Positions 36,921 through 42,614 of a DNA stretch of 42,614 nucleotides are shown here, in pieces. The notes beneath the pieces are model-generated. The model made no database searches, was not told the origin of the DNA, and saw nothing but the letters and a program-made list of their open reading frames with translations. A program made the translations under genes and the position numbers. Positions within the stretch are counted from its first letter, which is position 1, and each line of letters starts with the position of its first letter. Origin of the DNA: an uncultured Gallionellaceae bacterium (GTDB lineage: Bacteria; Pseudomonadota; Gammaproteobacteria; Burkholderiales; Gallionellaceae); contig CAIWKC010000439.1 of the NCBI GenBank assembly GCA_903913145.1, positions 1 to 42,614 on the forward strand, read 5' to 3'.

Positions 36921-36944
36921 GTTTTTTCCTTTGTACGGGATTAA

Positions 36945-36978
36945 TGCTAAAAGGGCCGACAACTGTCAGCCCTTTACC
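36945..36978 (-). terminator. intrinsic terminator between gap and pgk
   Basis: On the minus strand AAAGGGCTGACA and TGTCGGCCCTTTT form a nine-pair stem with one G-T wobble and a very small loop, followed by TTTTAG, about 10 bases past the gap stop. It should reduce read-through into pgk, or mark a separate pgk promoter. Confidence 0.75.
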
Positions 36979-36986
36979 GATGCAAA

Positions 36987-38012
<1,026 letters not shown>

Positions 38013-38023
38013 TTATTGTCGTA

Positions 38024-40039
38024 TTACAAAACGCCCTTAATCGTCTTTACTACATTTTCTACTGTAAAACCAAAGTGTTTAAACAATTCCGGCGCTGGTG
38101 CGGATTCCCCAAAGCAATCCATACCAACGACGGCACCTTCAAGACCAACATATTTATACCAAAGACCTGTTACTCCAGCTTCGACTGCTACGCGCTTAAC
38201 CCCTTTAAGTAATACGCTATCTTTGTAGGCTTGATCTTGGCGATCGAACACATTTGTTGAAGGCATTGATACGACCCGGACATTAATTCCTTCAGTTGCC
38301 AGTGCCGCTTGTGCCTTAACTGCCAGATCAACTTCTGAACCTGTAGCAATAATGATTGCCTGCGGTTTTCCATTCGCTGCTTCAGACAATACATAGCCAC
38401 CCTTGCGGATGTTTGCAATTTGAGTTGCATCACGTTTTTGGAATGCCAAATTTTGACGACTGAAAATCAGAGAGCTTGGGCCATCTTTTCTTTCCACAGA
38501 TGCCACCCAAGAAACGATAGATTCAACCGTATCGCACGGACGCCAAGTATCCATATTTGGAATAAAGCGTAGCGTGGTTGTTTGCTCGACTGGTTGATGT
38601 GTCGGGCCATCTTCGCCCAGTCCAATGGAGTCATGGGTGAAGACAAATATCACGCGTTGTTTCATCAAGGCAGACATGCGCAGAGCATTGCGTGCATATT
38701 CCGAGAACATCAGGAACGTTCCACCGAATGGCAAAAATCCGCCATGTAATGCCATCCCGTTCATAATATGTGACATGCCAAATTCGCGCACGCCGTAACT
38801 AATATAGTTTCCCGGTTTTTTAGCGTTTACATGTTTTGCACCAGTCCAGTTTGTCAGGTTGGAACCTGTCAAGTCAGCTGATCCACCCAAAAACTCGGGC
38901 AATCCCGGTACTAAAGCGTTGATGGCATTTTGTGAAGCCTTGCGTGTGGCAATGGTTTCACCTTTTTCATTTATTGCCGCAATAGCCTTGGCTGCAAAAT
39001 CAGCCCAGTTTGCGGGAAGATCGCCCTTGGTACGACGTTCAAATTCTGCTGCCTCTTCCGGAAATGCTTTTTTATATTCAGCAAATTTATTGTTCCACAA
39101 CTTTTCCAGCCCTTCGCCCTTGGTACGAGCATCCCATGCCTCATACACATGTTTTGGGATTTCAAAAGGAGGATAATTCCAGCCGATATGTGCGCGGGTT
39201 GCTGCAATTTCTGCATCTCCCAACGCTGCACCATGAACATCGTGTGTACCTTCTTTATTTGGCGATCCTGCACCAATGATGGTTTTACAGCAAATCAATG
39301 TAGGTTTGTCAGTCACTGCCTTGGCTGCAACGATGGCTGCGTTGAGCGCTGCTGCGTCATGACCTTGCACATCGGCGATGACATGCCAGCCGTACGCTTC
39401 GAAACGTTTAGGCGTGTCGTCTGTAAACCAGGCGTCGGTATGACCGTCGATAGAAATATTGTTGTCGTCCCAGAATGCGACGAGCTTTCCTAGTCCCCAT
39501 GTACCAGCCAAAGCGCACGCCTCATGCGATATACCTTCCATCATGCAACCATCACCCATGAACACATAGGTATGGTGATTGACGATCTCATGGCCCGGCT
39601 TATTAAACTCATTTGCCAATAACTTTTCAGCCATTGCCATACCAACCGCGTTCGTTATGCCTTGTCCCAGCGGACCAGTGGTGGTTTCAACTCCGGCTGT
39701 ATATCCGTATTCAGGATGCCCCGGAGTTTTGGAATGCATTTGGCGAAAGCGCTTCAACTCATCCATTGGCAGGTCGTAGCCAGTTAAATGCAGTAATGCA
39801 TAAATCAGCATCGATCCATGCCCATTGGATTGCACGAAGCGGTCGCGGTCAGGCCATTTTGGATTAGTCGGGTTGTGGCGCAGATGATGATTCCAAAGTA
39901 CTTCAGCGATTTCAGCCATTCCCATTGGAGCGCCAGGATGGCCAGAATTGGCTTTTTGTACTGCATCCATGGCCAAAGCGCGAATCGCACCAGTAACATC
40001 ATTAAATTTGGGGGGAGTTACATTACGTGCTACAGCCAT
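38024..40039 (-). CDS. tkt: transketolase
   Basis: This 671-aa thiamine-diphosphate enzyme transfers two-carbon units to regenerate ribulose-5-phosphate. Motifs: [33 protein letters not shown], the ThDP site [13 protein letters not shown] followed by [10 protein letters not shown], and the pyrimidine domain [18 protein letters not shown]. The length is standard. AGGAGG sits seven bases before the ATG. It heads the second Calvin block. Confidence 0.97.
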   Translation of the reverse strand: MAVARNVTPPKFNDVTGAIRALAMDAVQKANSGHPGAPMGMAEIAEVLWNHHLRHNPTNPKWPDRDRFVQSNGHGSMLIYALLHLTGYDLPMDELKRFRQMHSKTPGHPEYGYTAGVETTTGPLGQGITNAVGMAMAEKLLANEFNKPGHEIVNHHTYVFMGDGCMMEGISHEACALAGTWGLGKLVAFWDDNNISIDGHTDAWFTDDTPKRFEAYGWHVIADVQGHDAAALNAAIVAAKAVTDKPTLICCKTIIGAGSPNKEGTHDVHGAALGDAEIAATRAHIGWNYPPFEIPKHVYEAWDARTKGEGLEKLWNNKFAEYKKAFPEEAAEFERRTKGDLPANWADFAAKAIAAINEKGETIATRKASQNAINALVPGLPEFLGGSADLTGSNLTNWTGAKHVNAKKPGNYISYGVREFGMSHIMNGMALHGGFLPFGGTFLMFSEYARNALRMSALMKQRVIFVFTHDSIGLGEDGPTHQPVEQTTTLRFIPNMDTWRPCDTVESIVSWVASVERKDGPSSLIFSRQNLAFQKRDATQIANIRKGGYVLSEAANGKPQAIIIATGSEVDLAVKAQAALATEGINVRVVSMPSTNVFDRQDQAYKDSVLLKGVKRVAVEAGVTGLWYKYVGLEGAVVGMDCFGESAPAPELFKHFGFTVENVVKTIKGVL

Positions 40040-40103
40040 TTTTCATCCTCCTATGAACCACACTGAATTTAAAATTTTAAGTATTTTGCCCGAAAGGGGG
40101 GTG

Positions 40104-40132
40104 ATTATGCCGCAGCGACATAATTAGGGCAA
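40104..40132 (-). promoter_or_regulatory. sigma-70-like promoter for tkt block
   Basis: On the minus strand TTGCCC (40132-40127) and CATAAT (40109-40104) are 17 bp apart, about 65 bp before the tkt ATG. The spacer and -10 contain an inverted repeat ATTATG (40124-40119) with CATAAT (40109-40104), which could be a regulator site. Confidence 0.55.
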
Positions 40133-40148
40133 TATAGAATCAAATCTA

Positions 40149-40790
40149 TTATTCTGTACTTTCTATGTTTTTTTTATTGGGTTTAATACCCAATTGCTTT
40201 AGTTTGCGATATAGATGCGTGCGTTCTATCCCAACTTTCTCTGCGACTCTGCTTATATTGCCACTTTCTTTCTGAATTTGGTAATTAAAGTACGCATTGT
40301 CAAAATGATCACGCGCTTCCCGTAATGGCAAATCTAAAGGTAGCGGCACCATCACCATACCATCAGAAATAATTGTTTCCTGCGGTTTTGCCACTTGAGG
40401 CGATTGAATATGCAACGGAGCGCCCTGTCTCATTGTAGTCATGACAGTTTTTAACAACTTTTGTAAAGCGATGGGTTTTTCCAGAAAATCGATAGCCCCG
40501 ACGCGGATAGCTTCTAACGCATTCTCTATAGTGCCATGACCGGACATCATTACCACAGGCATAGTAAGCAATTGCTGAGATGACCATTCTTTGAGCAAAG
40601 CCAGTCCATCCATATCCGGCATCCATATATCCAACAACACCAAGTCTGGCGAATGTCCCAAACGAAATGCTCTAGCCTGCGCTGCATTTTCTGCCAAATG
40701 TACGTGGTAACCTTCGTCAAATAATATTTCGGAAAGCAATTCACGAATTCCGATTTCATCATCAACTACCAGAATTTCTTTAGTGGACAT
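40149..40790 (-). CDS. NtrX-like response regulator without AAA+ domain
   Basis: A 213-aa regulator. The receiver domain (about 4-118) has acidic pocket Asp10/Asp11, phospho-acceptor Asp54 (LLDIWMPD), Ser83 and Lys105 (LEKPI). A short linker leads to a C-terminal Fis-type helix-turn-helix (about 170-205, NISRVAEKVGIERTHLYRKL). The sigma-54-interacting AAA+ domain of classical NtrX/NtrC is absent, so it should bind DNA but not remodel sigma-54 polymerase. The ATG overlaps the ntrY stop (TAATG). The targets are unknown. Confidence 0.9.
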   Translation of the reverse strand: MSTKEILVVDDEIGIRELLSEILFDEGYHVHLAENAAQARAFRLGHSPDLVLLDIWMPDMDGLALLKEWSSQQLLTMPVVMMSGHGTIENALEAIRVGAIDFLEKPIALQKLLKTVMTTMRQGAPLHIQSPQVAKPQETIISDGMVMVPLPLDLPLREARDHFDNAYFNYQIQKESGNISRVAEKVGIERTHLYRKLKQLGIKPNKKNIESTE

Positions 40791-42614
40791 TACGCTACCT
40801 CCAATTCCAACACCAACGGAAAATATATAATAACTTGTGCTCCAGCAGAGGCTTGATTCTGTATAGTAATTCGACCACCATGCTCTTCTACTATTTTTTT
40901 TACGATTGGCAATCCTAAACCGGTTCCCTTAATCTTGGTGGTCATATACGGTTCAAAAATTCTTGTCATAACATGTTCTGGTATTCCGCTTCCATTGTCA
41001 CTTACCACCAACTGAAACTCAGTCTCGCTGCTTGTGGTAATAATTTGAATTTGCGGATTTTCTATGTTTTGAAGAGCATCATGAGCGTTATGGAGTAGGT
41101 TATGCACAATTTGACGCAATCTGGTTGCATCCCCGTTTATCTTAAAGTGGCTTGCCTTCAGATCCAGATTTATTGGACTACTATTGGCTTCGTATAGTCC
41201 CATAACTTCATTCAATAATTGATGCATATCCAGCAATAGTAATTTGGGTGCGGGAGCTCGGGCATAATCTGAAAAGTCAGCGACCATGTTCTTCATGGCG
41301 TCAACCTGGCTTACTATAGTTTGTGTAGCGCGGTGTAAAAGTTTGGCATCCTGTTCATTCAATTTCCCGCTTAGTTTGAGTTCCATTCTTTCCGCTGACA
41401 ATTGAATAGGTGTAAGCGGGTTCTTAATTTCATGGGCCAATCGACGCGCTACTTCTCCCCATGCGGCTTGACGCTCTGCTTGCAACAAAGGAGTAATATC
41501 ATCAAATACAATTGCATACCCTCTTTCAGATGCGGTCGTTAATTTTGAACCTCTCAGTAAAAGCATTTGATTCCCGTTTTTACTTATCCTTTCTATTTGT
41601 CTTTGCCAATCGTCTACCTCTGAGTTTTTCACTGCACTTATTACCATATTCACGAATGGTCTTAATAACACATGTTGAGAAACGATTTCTGTTAGGGACT
41701 TACCTTTCATATGGCGCAGATCAGTGCCTAAAATATATTCAGCGCTTGTGTTAGTCAGTCTAAGATTAAACTGTTCATCAACCACAATCACTCCTGAGGA
41801 TAAATGCGTTAATATACTTTCCAAGTATCCCTTCGCATTCTCAACTTGACTTTGTTGCGTTTCACTCAGTATTTTTGCGTCAGCCAACTGTGCTGTCATC
41901 TGATTAAATAAACTTGTTAGTGCCCCTAACTCATCTTTACTTTTTACTGGATAATTACCCGAAAAATTTCCTTGGGCAACAGCCCTAGTTCCTTCGGCAA
42001 GGGCTGCAAGTGGGGAACTTAGGCGACCGCTCAAAATAAATGCCGCCGACACAGCACTTAACAAAACAATGAGCAAAGACAATGTAAGCGTTATTCCGTA
42101 CAAGCGTTTTAGCCCAAGACGTGAAAGCGTTAATTCCTGATAATCCCGATATACTTCCTGAACAATTTCTGCATTTGCTGAAAATTGCTGTGGAACGGGT
42201 TGAATAATTTGCAGCACTCGCTGCACACCGGCTCCGTTTCCCTGTTTTATAGGCACAAGCACATGCCAAACTAGCTGATTATTTGTAAGCACATCGACCA
42301 AACTATATTGACCATATTGAATTGCCTCTCTGATCATTTGTTTGTCTGGTATTTTTGAAGGTGGTTTATTTATTTTTGAATCAGAAGTGATCAGTTTGCC
42401 TTTCAAATCAAAAATAGCTGTTTCCTGCCCTTCATTTATTTTTTCCAGCCTTAACAGTGTTGCCCCATATTGTTCTGGAGTTTGATCTGCGAGAAACAAA
42501 CTTGTTATTTGCCCTTTATTTCCTAATTCTTTTAAACCTTCTTCCAATGAGTTACGTCCAAGATTTAAACCACCCTCCAATGCCTGTTCTACACGAATAT
42601 CAAACCACGACTCA
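40790..42614 (-). CDS. NtrY-like sensor histidine kinase, 5' end beyond window
   Basis: Partial: the frame is open through the right edge, and the visible first residues (SWFDIRVEQALEGGLNLG) match the periplasmic part of NtrY-type kinases. In order it has the extracytoplasmic sensor region, a membrane span (about 175-200 from the edge), a HAMP domain (SRL-type SGRLSSPLAALAEGTRAVA), a PAS domain, HisKA with RRLAHEIKNPLTPIQ, and a HATPase domain with DNGSGIP and GTGLGLPIVKKIVEEHGG. The TTG at 42580 is not the true start. It is translationally coupled to the response regulator. Confidence 0.93.
   Translation of the reverse strand, partial: ESWFDIRVEQALEGGLNLGRNSLEEGLKELGNKGQITSLFLADQTPEQYGATLLRLEKINEGQETAIFDLKGKLITSDSKINKPPSKIPDKQMIREAIQYGQYSLVDVLTNNQLVWHVLVPIKQGNGAGVQRVLQIIQPVPQQFSANAEIVQEVYRDYQELTLSRLGLKRLYGITLTLSLLIVLLSAVSAAFILSGRLSSPLAALAEGTRAVAQGNFSGNYPVKSKDELGALTSLFNQMTAQLADAKILSETQQSQVENAKGYLESILTHLSSGVIVVDEQFNLRLTNTSAEYILGTDLRHMKGKSLTEIVSQHVLLRPFVNMVISAVKNSEVDDWQRQIERISKNGNQMLLLRGSKLTTASERGYAIVFDDITPLLQAERQAAWGEVARRLAHEIKNPLTPIQLSAERMELKLSGKLNEQDAKLLHRATQTIVSQVDAMKNMVADFSDYARAPAPKLLLLDMHQLLNEVMGLYEANSSPINLDLKASHFKINGDATRLRQIVHNLLHNAHDALQNIENPQIQIITTSSETEFQLVVSDNGSGIPEHVMTRIFEPYMTTKIKGTGLGLPIVKKIVEEHGGRITIQNQASAGAQVIIYFPLVLELEVA

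Noticed and set aside
36921-36962. Fourteen extra residues at the pgk N-terminus
   Set aside because: The upstream start lies within the gap terminator stem and lacks a ribosome site, while ATG at 36920 has AAAGGA at proper spacing.

Overview
The window reads as a chromosomal segment of a betaproteobacterial autotroph, most like the Gallionellaceae or other Nitrosomonadales. The evidence is a form II RuBisCO with CbbQ, CbbO and a divergent CbbR, an almost complete set of Calvin-cycle sugar-phosphate enzymes, and betaproteobacterial gene orders (dapF-DUF484-xerC, mreBCD-mrdA-rodA-rlpA, gatCAB, argS-SPOR-dsbA, ntrYX). GC looks intermediate, a little under half by eye. No rRNA, tRNA, CRISPR array, prophage or insertion sequence was seen. 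The family assignment is inference from gene content only.

Left part (1-5040): a broken CoA-binding-protein gene runs off the left edge. It is followed by a tightly packed plus-strand run of dapF, a DUF484 gene, xerC and an rlmI-like 23S rRNA methyltransferase that carries an in-frame palindromic repeat. A 118-bp REP-like inverted repeat separates this run from a minus-strand DUF1304 membrane protein and an unrecognised 131-aa protein.

5050-11583 (minus) is the rod-shape and cell-wall elongation operon mreB-mreC-mreD-mrdA-rodA-rlpA, with several 4-bp overlaps. Divergent from it, 11672-15214 (plus) is gatC-gatA-[109-aa unknown]-gatB, which makes the tRNA amidotransferase. It meets head-on, sharing a CTAG stop, with the minus-strand run argS-SPOR protein-dsbA-SDR (15211-19012). 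A 322-bp AT-rich gap then leads to an isolated glycosyltransferase (plus).

20613-29647 (minus) is the first carbon-fixation block: cbbM, terminator, cbbQ, cbbO, fbp, purE, purC, a beta-carbonic anhydrase and a Ser/Thr kinase fused to a cyclic-nucleotide-binding domain. cbbR is divergent from cbbM, and the space between them holds two TNA-N7-TNA boxes 32 bp apart. After cbbR come a GGDEF-EAL protein with a haem-type (CLKCH) periplasmic sensor and a dyad-rich gap. The second carbon block follows (minus): tkt, gap, terminator, pgk, pyk, fba. The right edge holds a compact ntrYX two-component pair, with ntrY cut by the window end.

Together the genes give CO2/bicarbonate interconversion (carbonic anhydrase), fixation and RuBisCO activation (CbbM, CbbQO), and reduction and regeneration (Pgk, Gap, Fba, Fbp, Tkt). 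A pyruvate exit (Pyk), a dedicated regulator (CbbR) and three possible signalling inputs (kinase-CNB, c-di-GMP enzyme, NtrYX) lie alongside. I found no clearly novel multi-gene system. The best leads are the kinase-CNB / carbonic anhydrase / purine / CBB linkage, the haem-sensor c-di-GMP protein between the two Calvin blocks, the small protein inside gatCAB, and the two repeat elements.
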